Assembly: GCA_964036315.1 (NCBI GenBank)
Contig: OZ038482.1
Coordinates: 12,831,785-12,895,784 of the forward strand
Direction: 5' to 3'
DNA length: 64,000 bases
Source of the DNA: Acanthosepion esculentum
Lineage: Eukaryota > Mollusca > Cephalopoda > Sepiida > Sepiidae
Shown: piece after piece, positions 35,540 to 48,155 of the stretch
Position numbering within the stretch: the first letter of the stretch is position 1
Layout: each line of letters starts with the position of its first letter
The notes under the pieces: generated by a model
The model's database searches: none
Told to the model about the DNA's origin: nothing
The model's input: the letters and a program-made list of their open reading frames with translations, nothing else
Made by a program: the position numbers and the translations under genes

Positions 35540-35822
35540 GTCTAAACTTAACTTCTTCTTAATCATAGAGGAAGCTTGGTGGTCGAAATATCTAAAACGA
35601 TTGTAATCCAGATTAATGGTATCATCGATCAAGGGGAGAGAATTTCAGTTCTATTATTCTCTTATTCTTCAGGTATTCTATTATTCGAGAATACTCTTCC
35701 AGTTAGCCCGGTCCTGCTCGCAATAATGGCTTCCTGATGTTGTATGTGCGATTCACTTTACAACCGGCTACTCTGTTTATTCTTCTTGTCTGGCTCTGCT
35801 CGGCAGCCAATTCGTTCGGGCC
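35540..35822 (+). promoter_or_regulatory. NUS1: Likely promoter and 5' untranslated region of NUS1
   Basis: This DNA precedes the NUS1 start codon. An in-frame TAA lies near 35732, and the first in-frame ATG after it is at 35823. An upstream, out-of-frame ATG at 35744 opens a 78-codon frame that overlaps the start and could act as an upstream ORF if it lies within the transcript. No TATA box is evident near the expected start, and the transcription start is not visible from sequence. Confidence 0.35.
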
Positions 35823-36216
35823 ATGTTTCTGGACAGATTTCTACTCAGGCTGATCCACTACATTATCTCTTTAGTGTCCTGTGTCAACTCCTGGTGGCAA
35901 AAAGTATTGCTTCGATCGGGTTCTGGCAGTCTCTTGCGACGAAGCGGCTTTTTCTTCTCATGGTATTATTCTTGTTCTAGCAATAACAACAACAACAACA
36001 AGGGACTGACCGTTAAAAAAGTCGTACCATCAAGCCCCTCTTCTTCTTCCTCAACGTTGGGACGAATCAGGACTGATGCTAAAGAACTGAGAAAATTACC
36101 CCTTCACATCGGGTTGGCCGTCCACGAAAGCGACTTCAGTTATTCTGATTTGTGTAATGTCGTCATTTGGTCGATGGCCATGGGAATCACTTATATTAGT
36201 GTTTATGAAATGTACG
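35823..36216 (+). CDS. NUS1: NUS1 / Nogo-B receptor, exon 1 (dehydrodolichyl diphosphate synthase complex subunit)
   Basis: Codes for 131 residues plus the first base of the next codon. NUS1 pairs with DHDDS in the endoplasmic-reticulum membrane to form the cis-prenyltransferase that makes dolichol precursors for N-glycosylation. The N terminus MFLDRFLLRLIHYIISL is a hydrophobic membrane segment, aligned with the same position in vertebrate NUS1. It is followed by a variable linker with a six-asparagine run (an AAC repeat) and a serine-rich run. The conserved core then starts: LRKLPLHIGLAVHESDFSYS, and VVIWSMAMGITYISVYEMYG, matching the KLPVHMGL and WCMAVGISYISVYD blocks of the family. The exon ends TACG|GTAAGAAT, phase 1. 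The start is the first in-frame ATG and gives the expected N terminus. Confidence 0.9.
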
Positions 36217-39200
36217 GTAAGAATTTATTATTATATACTTATAAAATACTTACTTCCTAGCAGCATCATCATCATCATCATTCTTTTCCTGGTCAATCCG
36301 TGTTTTCTTGTCATTTATTTCATAATACGACTTTTTTTTTAATATATGAGGCGTGGTAAAAAAAAATGAGGTTTGCTATTTTTTTGATTTAACTTTATTT
36401 GGTTTGATGAAGATATAAATATTATTTTATTTAAATATCAGGATTTAATTGCGTTTTTAATTTTACTAAATATATGGATTTTAAAAAGTTCTCTAATTCT
36501 AATAGTTAAAAAAAAATGTTTTTGGTTTTGATTGTTGGAATTTTTTAACCATAAGAAGACATTAAAAAAAAATCTATAAACTAAAAAAAAAAATTCAGAA
36601 ATATCAGGACATAACATTTAAAAATCTTATTCCAAAATGCCCGCTTATAAACAGACCTACTTACGGCGTAGTGATCACATGATTACAATATGCCTAACAC
36701 CGTTTTCAGTATTTATTTTGTGTTGTGGAATGATTAGCATTGTTTTGTGTGTGTTTTATATACAATTAAACTTTTCGTTAATCAACAAATGTATTTAAAT
36801 TTTTTTTCACGATATGACTTACTACAAGTATTGAGCATTGACTTTTTACTCGTTTTGGTTTCTGTCAATAAAACTACACCGTTTTTTTCTTATTTTTATA
36901 AGTTTGATCATCGAAAAAGTAAGGCAAAGAAAAATAAAAAAAACATTTCGTCTTTTTACATCTTTTTAAAAATTTAAAATCAAAAATACAAAAAAAAAAC
37001 ATCTGATTTGCAAATTAGTAGAAAATCAAATTTATTAAAATAAAAAACATTTTTCTTAAAACATTTTTTGTTTAATCCCCTCCACCAAAAAACAAAACAA
37101 AAAAAAAAAAAACTGGCAACGTTTCAGGATTTGAATGAGTGCCCCCCCCCCACTATATTCGAACGAAAGGCTTTTTTTTTTTAAAAAACCAAAAAAAAAC
37201 ACCTTATTTTTTTATGTGATGGAAAAAAATATTCAGTAACCCATTTAGTTAATAGTTTAGTTTTAGTTAGCCTTTTTAATATTAATTCAGAGAAAATTTC
37301 ACAAATTTTTCAGGAAATATTTTCAAGATTTATAAATATACATTTTTAGTTAAATTTTACAGTTTAAATTCCAAATTTTCCATTTACTGAGAAAGAATAG
37401 TTCAAGTGAACATCAATTTAAAAAAAAACAAAACTTTCTTTTACCGGGGTTCAAAACCAGTGCGTTTGAGAAATTTCTAATGAAACAAGTTTTAAAAAAA
37501 AAGTGCTTGTTTCGCTGCAAAAGTTGGAAATATTTTAAATTTAGAAATGTTATTTGAGTACTCTGAAATCTTGAAGGTGTAAAGTTTTCCCCACCTGTTT
37601 CCAATTTGTTGTTGTTTATCAATATGCTAATTAATCTTTTTTTTTCTCTCGCTATTATTAGCCCTCACCCCCCAACAGGTGGTTCTTTTAATGACACGTT
37701 TCCCTTTGGCAAAAGTACACTCTTGAACCCTTGTTGAAGCAAAACGTTGCCACGTTGAACGTGTTTATTTTATATTTCATTTTTTTTCCCCTTAAAATAT
37801 CTTTATTCTTAAAAACTTCTGATAAGTATGAAATTTAAAAATAAAATATATTTTTTTCTCATTTCCAAAAAAATGCAAATAAATGTCTTTTCCAAATGTA
37901 GGTAGATGTTTTTTTATTTTTTAGGCTAATAATTCAGCTTCCTGTTTTGTGGGTGGGCCAACTGACCACCAATACCAGTGATCAAACTCAGAAAAGCCAT
38001 GCTTACTGGAATATTGGCGCAACATGATCTTCCACCATTTTATTTTTCTTCATTTGATTTTTAGCAGCATAGGTTAAAAAAAAACAGTTGTTGAATAAAG
38101 ACTAAAGAGGGATTATGAATTTTCGTCTACGTGAGTGAAAAATGCTAAAGATTTTTGTCTATAACATGTACACACCCGTCGTCTTTTTATTTCTCGTTTT
38201 TTTTTTTTTTTACTAACAATTTGACTTTTCAAAATATTGATGAAACTTTTCTTTATACTTTTCATTTTATAGCTGTTGTAATATTTTCGTAGTGAATAAA
38301 AAAAAACAACTAAAAAAAGTTAATTTTATTTACAAACACTAGTAGAATTAGTCAAAACGTGTTAGTTAAGAAAACCTTGAAATCTGTGTTTAAAAAACCT
38401 TGTTCAATTTGTTTCACTTGCTAATCTTTTTGTCTTTTAATCACAGCAAAATGATTATCCCACGTCGTTAAGGATCAGGTGTCATTTTTCTCTCTCTCCC
38501 TATTGAGATTTATTCTGATTTTGTTTTACTTTAACTCACTTCCATTATAAAGTCCCAATAATTATCTCGTAATCTTAGTAACAATATTTTTTTTACGAGA
38601 TCCAACTTTTTAAATGAGGGAATTTTACAAGCTTCCCTGATATTCTAAAAAAAAAAAAAAAAATTATATTTTTAGTTTTGAACTTTTGATTATTTTGAAA
38701 TGGAATTGAATAAGTTTTGGTTTAAACACAATTGTAATTTTGATGTTTGCTGTTTCCTCATCTTTGCTGTCTTCATCAAATCAAAGCGTTTTGACCACCA
38801 TGCTCTGGTTTTCTTTAAGCGTCTATTTCCAAAAATGTTAAAGAGGATCCTTTTTTCAAACAACATTACTTGAGAGTATGTTGTTCTCTGTCCTGTACTT
38901 AAGGTTTCCAGTCTGGTGACTGGAGACCCCCCCCCCTCAACTCTGAGATAAGTAAGGAGGGTCATGAGATGGGCACTTTTTACAACATCGACCACAAAAG
39001 TGTGACTGTCAGTTGGCAAATTCTTTCCTTTCCATGTCATGTCCATTTACCTAAGAAATTTCAGAACTTGAAAGTATCTTTCTTTTTACACTCACTAGGT
39101 GCATAAAATTCTTGCACTACCTGACCTATGGGTTGGCTGTATCCAGGGGATCACATGAACTTTTATCCATTAGGCTACATTCTACAGAGTTTGTAACAAT

Positions 39201-39962
39201 GCTTTGTATCAGAAAGTGGACATTGATTATTTAAAGAGAGAAATGGTTTATTTGATCAAAGGACTAAAATGCAGTGTTTACCTGTAAGGTAAATGGTTTC
39301 TTGTCAGTATTAAATGAAAAACTTAGATTCTCTAAGTTAATCATCAATATTTTTGCTTAGTGGGAAGACCAAGTGTCTCTATAATAGAGATGTTTGAAGT
39401 CTGTATTTCCTTCAGAAAAAAATTTCTTTTAGGTTTTGGCCACTGTCTTTGATTATTATTTTAATATTCCCCAAATTATGGATTTGTTGGTTGCATTCCT
39501 GATTTTATTTTTTTGATACAAAAATTATTATTTGTTCTGCTAGAATTTCTTTGTATGAATGAGTTCTTCAAATGTATATCAATGGAAGTGACGTTTCTAT
39601 TGTTTCTTTTCATTTGTGAATCTCTAACTTCAGGGGTTGACTTTTTATTTTTTATTTTTTTTATTTAAGATCTTATTTCTGCAATAACTGTATTTTCCAG
39701 TTAGTTTATCTGTGTGGTTAAAAAAAATAAATGATAGAAATATTTAAGTAGATTTACAATTGTATTTATAAAATATCAAAACTTTGTTCCTTTGCATTTT
39801 TTTTAAATTAAATATTTTTCTTTTCACCCGTTAATAATGATGGAATTTTATATTATAGTCCACTAGATGCAAATGTGCAATGATTTCAACAGAAGTTCCT
39901 ACTTCATAGATATAAGTGAATTGTCCATTTCTATGTAGGTGTCTCTTCTGATGATAAATGAA

Positions 39963-40013
<51 letters not shown>
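39963..40013. repeat. Compound (AT)n(AG)n microsatellite
   Basis: Eight AT units followed by about 17 AG units. Confidence 0.95.
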
Positions 40014-40014
<1 letters not shown>

Positions 40015-40029
40015 TGAGAAAGATTTGTG

Positions 40030-40420
40030 TTTATAAGGCACTATAATACAACTTAGCTGAATTATCAATGAGATGGTCTAAATCATATCAAATCTAAAGA
40101 CAGTTTCTCTTGACAAGGGGATGCAGGTTCAAATCCTTCCAGAGAGCATATATTTTTGTTTAATAAAATTTCTCAAATATTCAGGCCGGTAGATGAAAAT
40201 AAAAAGAACATATACTGTTTAATAAATAAATGGAATGTCTACTCAAATATTGTTGCTCAGCCCTGGGTTTGAACTCAGATTCTCTGAGTAGTGAGATATC
40301 TGATGGCAATTCTCCCATTGGTTAAGGCAATCTGCATGAGCCTAGCATGTCTGCATGTATTTGGGTGCTGTGCTTGTTATAGTAAGACACTTTTTTCATT
40401 GAAAAGTGGAACCAGGCTGT
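40030..40420. repeat. Two tRNA-like SINE heads
   Basis: A plus-strand B-box-like GGTTCAAATCC lies at about 40128, and a minus-strand GAGTTCAAACCCAGGGC at about 40264-40280. Each has loosely matching upstream sequence. Boundaries are unclear. Confidence 0.35.
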
Positions 40421-41464
40421 TGTAAACTAAACTCACATTTTTTATGTCAATATCTTACACTCTGCTTCAGTGTCCATTCCCCAGGCATTATTGCTCCCTC
40501 AGTATGACTAGGAGCAGGGAGGGTCATGGTTAATGCTTGAGGTGCTAAGGGAGTAGAGAAACTTTTGCTCTTAGTCTCTTGAATGCATATAACTAATTTT
40601 AAACTCCAGCCTTATGCCATAATCTCTTTGAGTAAGCATGCAACTAAATACAAACCAGGCTGTCATTTAGCAGGAATTCAGGTCTGTCTTCATAGAAAGC
40701 TTTATACTTTAAAGGAGAAACATTCCTATATATGTGGATATGTCTTTGAGAGGAGTTAAAAATGTATTTTTTGTTTATCTTTTTAGGTGAGTTGATATCT
40801 GAAGAGCTGTATTAACATTAATTATACTTGCAAGTCTCTTTAACTTATGAATATGTATTTTGTTTATGTATATACTGAAGCCGGGCTTAGTTTTTAATTG
40901 CTGGCCTTTTAGTGTCTCTTATACCTAACCATTGACTGCAATCAGCATTGGAGACTCATTCTTCATGGGTTATAAATAACTGATCATCTTTACTTTGATT
41001 TCAACAATTCTTTTAGACTTACGTCTTTATTTTTGGCTGTTTTTGTCACTGTATCCAGATACCTTCTTCAGAAGTACTTCATATCTTGTAACTGAGGCAA
41101 AGTTGAAAGGAATTTGTTTTTCCCAGCCATTAGTTTTTTGTTTAACATTCACTGCAGTTACGACAAACTGTTAAGCAAAGGTCAAAGTTTAGAGATTAAA
41201 CATAATAAAAAGCAAGATAAGGATAGAAGTTGCTTGTAAGTTTTTGCATGATAGACTGACAAATTCAGACAGGTAATATTTTTGCAGTGTAATATGATTT
41301 TAGAAGATAAATACGCTTATATTTTGTGTTACAATAAACTGAGCTGATGTCTTTGATGAGCTTGGTTTTTTTTTATCATGTGATGCTTTGTCTTTTCTAA
41401 GACAGTTTCAAATACTTTGCATTTGATACAGAGGAAGTGGCATTCTACAAATTATGTATAAGAA

Positions 41465-41546
41465 CATGTATGTATGTATGTATGTATGTATGTATGTATG
41501 TATGCATGCATGTATATTTGTGTGTGTGTATATATATATATATATA
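41465..41546. repeat. Compound (ATGT)n / (TG)n / (TA)n microsatellite
   Basis: About 12 ATGT units followed by TG and TA runs. Confidence 0.95.
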
Positions 41547-41680
41547 ATTTTGTGTGGCTAATTTAGAACAAATATTTTTGTAATAAAAGTTATAAATGTT
41601 CATGGCAGAAAAGGAAAAAAAAAGATTAATTCTTTTTGTATAAAATAAGGTTTATTTTTGTAAAAAAATTATGTGTGTGT

Positions 41681-41828
41681 GTTAAATCTTATGAAAGTCT
41701 GGCTCTAGTCCTAAAATGAGTTTCATGCTCATGTGATATTCAGATAACTTGTCTGTTCAAGTCATTTGAAGATTGTGTGAGCATGAAACTCAGGTTACAA
41801 CTAGAGCCATCCTTTCATAGGATTTAAC
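41681..41828. mobile_element. Foldback (palindromic) MITE-like element, 148 bp
   Basis: GTTAAATCTTATGAAAG at the left pairs with CTTTCATAGGATTTAAC at the right with one mismatch. Inside, GGCTCTAGT pairs with ACTAGAGCC, and TGAGTTTCATGCTCA pairs with TGAGCATGAAACTCA. The unpaired centre is about 45 bases. No coding capacity. No clear target duplication was found. Confidence 0.75.
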
Positions 41829-42081
41829 GTTAAGCATTTTTTGCTCGGTCTAAGCAATCTAGGCTTCGTGCACTTTACTGAGTAGGTAAGTTTTCCTTGG
41901 TCTTTTTTTTTCCTTTTTCAGTATTGTTGTTTTTATTGGAGACTTTATCTGAATAAGAGTTTTAGCTTTTGACAAGTTGTACACTGGTTCCATCAACACT
42001 TTTATCATACAGTAACTAATAATCTTTTCATATTTTTCCTCCATACAATGTTCATTTGGTTTTTGTATGTTTCAAATATGT

Positions 42082-42104
42082 GCACACACACACACACACA
42101 CACA
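42082..42104. repeat. (CA)n microsatellite
   Basis: About 11 CA units. Confidence 0.9.
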
Positions 42105-42839
42105 AATAAGATCCTAATTATAAAGTGAGAGTGCTGACCTCCTGCAGTTATTAATTTGCAAATTAGACTTAAAATTGCTTTATTCTTCAACAATGCCATT
42201 AAAATGCTCTAACAAAAAATCTCACATGTGCTGTTTTGCTGTGCGACAAACAGAAATCTGATTATTACATGGGAAGATACTGACACGTTCTTGGCCTGAT
42301 CCACTTTCAAAATTTGACCAAATGACCATGAGCACTTTTCTTTTGTTTAATTGGGTTGACTTCTAAATCAGGGTGGAGACCTTTCAGTGCAAGCTGCTAT
42401 AATAGATTCCCCTATTGAGCCAATGTTAAGTATTGGTTATATCTTGGAGATGATATTCTTCAAATCTCTCCCCCATTTTAAGAAGCCAAAACTGGCCAAG
42501 GAGTCCATCAACATTGTTTTGTTTACAAAATTACTAAGTATAGGTTCTAGTTTATTTTTCTTGCCTGATGACAAATATATTGATTTTTCTTCACATATGA
42601 AGTGACTCTTGAGTTTACTGATACCTTTTGTACTTTTAAATGACAATATCTGTACTGGTAAATCTCTAGTTTGAATTGTGTAGGTGTGATTTGCATGTGA
42701 CAGCGTTTGGGAGTATCTCAATAATCCAATATCACGATCAGGAGTTTCATAACACATCAGTGCATTGCTTAAGGTAGAGATACTCCCTTCTTTGTTGTAG
42801 GGTCAGAAAGATGGAAAGAATGAATAAAAAAGGCTAATT

Positions 42840-42962
42840 GTACACTATTTACATTATTTGGACGATTGTCCTCATCTTTGTTGCCATATTTATCACAACA
42901 ATAGTCCGAATAATGTAAATAGTGTACATGATACCTCATCTCAGAAATATAGACAGATACTA
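42840..42962. repeat. Two facing SINE tails forming an inverted repeat
   Basis: TACACTATTTACATTATTTG from 42841 is complemented by CGAATAATGTAAATAGTGTA from 42907 with very few mismatches. The unique centre matches the SINE tail around 3600-3640. The plus-strand part continues ACCTCATCTCAGAAAT as in copy 1. Confidence 0.7.
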
Positions 42963-43004
42963 AGGGCTAATTGGTTCTGATAAATTGATCCCATGGAAAA
43001 AAAT

Positions 43005-43085
43005 CCACAAGGTTTGAACTCAAGACTTGACTTGCAGTTAGCTAAATAGATTATAATCCAAGCACATCCCAGCCTATCCTTATGA
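43005..43085 (-). repeat. tRNA-like SINE head
   Basis: On the minus strand GTCTTGAGTTCAAACCTTGT gives a B box, and GATTATAATCTATTTAGC gives an A-box-like segment. It is a degenerate remnant. Confidence 0.35.
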
Positions 43086-43814
43086 GCACTTTGGGGAGCT
43101 GGGAAAGTGACAAGTCAGTAATAGCCAGGTGGCTAGCCATTCCATACAACTAGCCAGAGAAAATTTTAAAATATTAAATATTTACCCAAAATACTATTTT
43201 GCAAGCTGCTGCTATTATTATTATTATTATTAGGGGGCCAACCAGGTAATTATGTTGAACAAAATTGGGTCAGGTTTCCAACATTGACTCGGAGTAAAAG
43301 TTGGTTTATTTGTCCAGTGGAGACTTTGGACACCCAAGGAGATATCTTGGTCATGTACAGCTGAAGAATTGTGCAGAGTTGTTTTCACCAGAGTCCCAAT
43401 GTGCCAGCCACGCCAAAGTGTAGTGTTAGGGGAGGGTAAGAGGTCGCAGTAATCTTATAGAGGAGAACCTCTACAAATGAGATGGTCAAAATAGGCAAAA
43501 CTGTTTAATGCTTGGCTCAAGACAACATCATTGACTATGTAATTCTTTAGACCAGTGACTATAGAGACCTATTAATTGTGGTAGGTTGATCAGAGATTCA
43601 GTCCATTTTCAGGCTGATAAACTATGGGAAGAGTAGGTATGATTGTGAAAAATTTACATCCAACAACAGTAAATTAAGTGGTACTTGGTCACTATTTTGA
43701 GATGTCAATTTGAGTGTTTTGTCTTTATTTTGAAATTCTGGAAAGCATTAATATTGTGAATGGTAAGGATGCTTTTACACTGAGGCCAATGATATTTTCA
43801 AATCTTGGACACAA

Positions 43815-43890
43815 TATAAGTGTAGGTGTCCCCTGGCTCAGTGTTATCAGTTCATGATCAGGAGTTGAATCCCTTGTGGGGTAAACACCT
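43815..43890 (+). repeat. tRNA-like SINE head
   Basis: TGGCTCAGTGTTATCAG (A-box-like) and GAGTTGAATCCCTTG (B-box-like) are spaced as in tRNA-derived SINEs. Confidence 0.4.
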
Positions 43891-43934
43891 TGTATTAAAC
43901 ACATATACACAAGAGTAGGGGCATAACACATTCT

Positions 43935-44398
43935 TGTCCTGGGTAAGACAATAAACTGCATCCGTGTACTGGGTAAGATGATAAACTATGTCCAACAGCA
44001 AGGACTCTGATCAGGAGGTTTTGAGGAGCGTGGAACCACCTCTTAATTGTTGGTGTTCCCACGTCGCTCTGACCTGGGTGGTAGCACCTGTTAGGGTCCC
44101 AACTATGGGCAAATAGTTAACCCCCAAACTAGGGTCAAAACACTATGAAAGTGTAAAAATAGGTCTTAATACCAAAAAAAATTATTACCATCAATACATT
44201 ATTATCAGCAATACATTTTAGGCAAAAGAATTTTACCAGCAATCCTTTTTTGAAAACAAATATTATCTGAAATAGATTTTTTTGAAGGAAAAATATTACT
44301 AGCAATACATGTTTGAAATAAAAAATATTACCAGCAATAAAAATTTTGTCAGTATTAAATAACCTATTGAGATTGATCTGCCGTAAACCAAACCAAAT
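43935..44398 (-). repeat. Family A interspersed repeat, long minus-strand copy
   Basis: Reads TGTCCTGGGTAAGACAATAA, AGCAAGGACTCTGATCAGGA, GGTGGTAGCACCTGTTAGGG and AGTTAACCCCCAAACTAGGG. A degenerate minisatellite with ATTACCAGCAATA follows (about 44170-44345), then the terminal TATTAAATAACC and CCGTAAACCAAACCAAAT. The order is the mirror image of 14321-15000. Confidence 0.75.
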
Positions 44399-45208
44399 AT
44401 AACACATTCTTTTCCTTTGATGCTGCCAGTTAAAATAGGCATTTAATTCTGGTAGAGTTTCTATATTGCTGCTTTTTGGTATAGGGGTACTCTTGTTCTC
44501 TTTAAGAATGCTCATCGGAATTGATTATTATGTTTGATAGCATATGTATTGCTTTTGTACATGTTCCGTCTTGCTAATGGCTTGTCAGTAATTTCAACTG
44601 AAGCTTCATTATAGGTTAAATTAAATTTTTCATTTTTATTTTTTTTAAGTTTTATCATAATGATTGACTAAGCTAAAATTAATGTTTATCAATTGTAAAA
44701 CCTGTTTTTAAATATAGTGGTAGGCTAAAAACATTTATGATGGGATTTGAATGTGTGGCCTGGAGTAATGGGAACTTTCCAAGCAACAACAACAACAACA
44801 GTATGCAGAAACCGGGTTGCTATAATATTCAGTGCTAGTCACTGTAGGGTCAATAGAGAGAATTAAAATCTAGTTTGGCATCATACAGCAAAAGCTGACT
44901 TTATTGGTGTTGTGGGGAGCCATTTCAACCAACATTTGCTGATATTTTGACAATAAGTTCGAAAACTCTCAAAAGCATAATCAGCACCATCAGAATACTT
45001 TCTAAAAATACTCATGGGATTCATATCTCTTCAGCTGGTACGTATGTGGCAAGTACACAAAACTTGAGAATGAACAAAAAGAAAAAAAAAGACTGTCCAA
45101 ATGAATGAGAGTCTAAGACAATGCTTGTCGTATTTTTGAAATGTATATCAATAACCAGGTTTTGTCATTCTACAGTTATGTCTATTATGGGAAGCTCTTG
45201 TCTGGGTA

Positions 45209-45211
<3 letters not shown>

Positions 45212-45250
<39 letters not shown>
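45212..45250. repeat. (GT)n microsatellite
   Basis: About 19 GT units. Confidence 0.95.
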
Positions 45251-45251
<1 letters not shown>

Positions 45252-46003
45252 CCCATGTCAAATGTAAAAAAAAAAACAAACCCAAAACAAAACCTCTTTA
45301 ATACTCTAAATCGTTACTTGTTTACTTAAAAATTAATTTGTAAAGATCTTTGAATTATGACTTTTCAATCTTTAGTTCAGGCATGAGATTAGTTTTACTT
45401 TGAAGTAGTAGACTTGCTGGCATTGTACGAGGATTTCCAGCTTTCAGTTGAATAGATGAAGGATACTCTGAAAATAATGCCTCCTATTTATTTCCACAAT
45501 CTATAACACATACAGGGAGCACAATAACACCGTTGGATAGAGCAAGTTTTCGGCTGCAAAACACTATTCTCCAACATGGTCACTACCACTGGCATCACAT
45601 TTTCAGGGCACTTCGTTTTGTGGGTGGAAAGCTATACAGGTTGGCTTGGAATGTAGCTTGACATACAAATTGCTGTTGCTACTGCTTAAACATTACCTGC
45701 TGCAGAACTGTGCTCATATCTATTGTTTGGTCTCCATAAATGTCCAGCGAGTGTTAATGAATATCAGTGGGTGCAATTTTTTTTGCACAAAGAAAATCAG
45801 TGATATTTTTTATATTCATTTTCTTGTCAGATGTCATTTTTCCAAACATCTGTCTGAAATTGGGCAAAAAGAAGTTTGGATTATTGGTTGGAAGGTTCAA
45901 CCTCTGCTATCATCAATTTTATCATCAACTTTCAGCACCCCCGTCATGTTTGTTATATGATTTCTGATTAATATCTGCTACAACAAATATATTCCTTTTC
46001 TCT

Positions 46004-46155
46004 TCTATATAAATAAATGCAAATGTCAGTGTGTCACACTTTTTCAACTTAGAGGTTATAGCTTAACATATAATGCCAAAACATTCTGGGCCAAATCCTG
46101 AAAATTTGGATTTCCCAAGTTTTCATTACTGTGATTGTTTTACATGATTTTTTGA

Positions 46156-46186
<31 letters not shown>

Positions 46187-46678
46187 GACTTGCAGTATAA
46201 CAGTTTTTATAACTTGGAAATAAGTTTGGGAATAATTGAAATTAATTCTGAGATCCAGCAAAAGTCATCCATGAAATAAAAATAATTGTTTGTATGGAAA
46301 GTAAGGACCTACGTACATCAAATTGTCTTTAAATTAAGTGGCAACAGAAGAATTATCATTGCGCTTTTAAAAGGTAAGCTTTAAGGTAATACTTAAATGC
46401 AGTGATCAATTTTGAGTTCTATTGTTTATTGTTGCTTATCGCATATGGCAACAGTAGGCCACACAAAAAGAAATCTGTCAACAGAGGACGAAATTGCAAT
46501 CAAAAGAGCCAAGGCTGCAGCAAGGAAAAGAAAGTAATGTGCAAATGAAAGCCCAGATAAAATAAAATGGCAGCCAGGAGAGCTTCCAATGCTGAGAATA
46601 ATCACTTAGGGACTCTCAAAGTCCTGAACAAGCAGAAGTTAGCTTAAATGCTGCCCAAGGGGGCGGCTTTTAAACTAG
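46004..46678 (+). mobile_element. Short Helitron
   Basis: The left end TCTATATAAATAAATGCAAA followed by TGTCAGTGTGTC is the typical start of animal Helitrons (5' TC). The right end has a 7-bp hairpin, GCTGCCC-AAGG-GGGCGGC (46650-46667, one G-T pair), then TTTTAAA and CTAG at 46675-46678 followed by T, the standard Helitron 3' terminus. The element is about 675 bp, so it is non-autonomous or internally deleted. It contains a short coding remnant at 46445-46537. The base left of the TC is T instead of the expected A, a small discrepancy. A poly-T run sits at about 46151-46182. Confidence 0.65.
46445..46537 (+). pseudogene. Helitron-type basic N-terminal coding remnant
   Basis: A 30-residue frame (MATVGHTKRNLSTEDEIAIK, then basic RAKAAARKRK) ends at TAA. 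After a shift it continues with ANESPDKIK. Basic, Arg/Lys/Ala-rich stretches with ESPE-like repeats open many mollusc Helitron helicases, which suggests but does not prove the origin. No Rep or helicase motif is present. Confidence 0.35.
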
Positions 46679-48155
46679 TAATGTATAAATACCCTTGTCA
46701 TAGACTATTTTCTCATATTTACAGACAGTTTTGCTTTATTTTGGGTAATAATTCTCTTTTAGATTCTTTACCTTATTTATATTTTGTTTGTTAAAGAATA
46801 TAATTTTGGACCAGATTGGTATCTGACTTGAAAATCTATAGTAAATATTTTTTTTTTTTTACCTGGATTTAAATACTGTCCACTGATGCTTGGTAGAGGA
46901 GGTATCTTAATACTGGGTTGTCAATTTTAGTCGATATCTGTTGGCAAGGATTTAAGATTATTTTCTTTTCTCCTTTTGTGATTAAACTTTGACAGCTTTC
47001 TCTATTGATTTTTTTTCATATTTGAAGAATGAGTATAAAACTCTTAAGTGTTTTTCAGATATTGGTTAAAAGTGGATTTGTCATAAAAATGGAATAACAA
47101 ATCCAAGATAAATTTCTTGTTGTGAGTCTGTAATTGTTTTGTTTCTTAACTTTTTTCTGGCATTGGTGTTTTTTTTTTTTTTTTTCTTTGTGAACATGTT
47201 TGTGATGGTATTGGAGCCAGTACCAAAATCCAAGACCTCATGTATTCCATAGTACTTTTAAAGAAATTTCATAATACCTGTCTGGAAATTTATTTTCATA
47301 CACCTGTACTAAAATATTTTGGGACTATTTTAGTGAAATACCATCTATAGTTTTAATTAGTTGTTGTATTCTCATATCTGAAATAATCTGTGTTATGTGG
47401 GATGAAACATGTAATTTGTGTACTTGGGATGGCAACACTTTAAGCAAATAAGTATAAACTCCGTGGGGTACCAAACACATGGTATTTGAGTTGTGTCAGT
47501 TTGGTTCTGAAACTTCAGTAACTATTCAGGTACTAAGATGGTGGCACCAAATGATGTTTCGCCCCTTTTGACTACCCATTTCCTGGGACCCACTTAAATT
47601 TTATTTTGATCAAGTTCTTCTAGAGAGGGAGTTACTTCTTGTGCATTTCACTCTTTGATACTTGTTATGGTTTCACCCCCCCCCTCCTTTGCACACAGAA
47701 AACCCTTGCTTTTTTTTTCTTATTTGATTGTTGACATTGAATTTATTTCCTTTTCTTTTGATTGACAAACAACAAAATTTAAAAAAGCAAAAAGAAACAT
47801 GAAAAATGTTCATATTTTAGTACACTGGTACCAAAATACTTTCAAAATTTTAATAGACCCCACTATGATACTAAACCTCAAGAAAGATTTTAATATTGGC
47901 CCCTACCAGTGATGTTCCTGTATTAGAAACTGAATCTATCAATCACTGCAAGTTTGTGCTTATAGGGTGGAGGATTAAGACTTTTAATCTGTGTTGAAAA
48001 TCATGCCCTTATCAAGGATTGTGTGCTATGTGTACAGTGTATGCCAAATTGAAAAGTGACTTTGCATATTAAGATCAGGTTTAAATATTTTAAGGCATAT
48101 TTTAAAATCCAGTCAGCTCTCAATTTAACATTTCCATATAATGAATTTCAGATTT

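Noticed and set aside
38690..39046. 118-residue minus-strand frame as a gene
   Set aside because: No recognisable domain, no splice or promoter support, and it lies inside NUS1 intron 1 beside homopolymer runs.
41681..41828. piggyBac-derived MITE
   Set aside because: TTAA is present at both ends, but the terminal repeats do not begin with the CCY pattern of piggyBac elements.
42387..42757. Overlapping frames on both strands as a conserved protein
   Set aside because: Neither strand resembles a known family and both lack flanking exon signals.
45646..45960. 104-residue plus-strand frame as a gene
   Set aside because: Low-complexity start and no family resemblance. The segment before it (45460-45600) looks like the end of an unidentified repeat.
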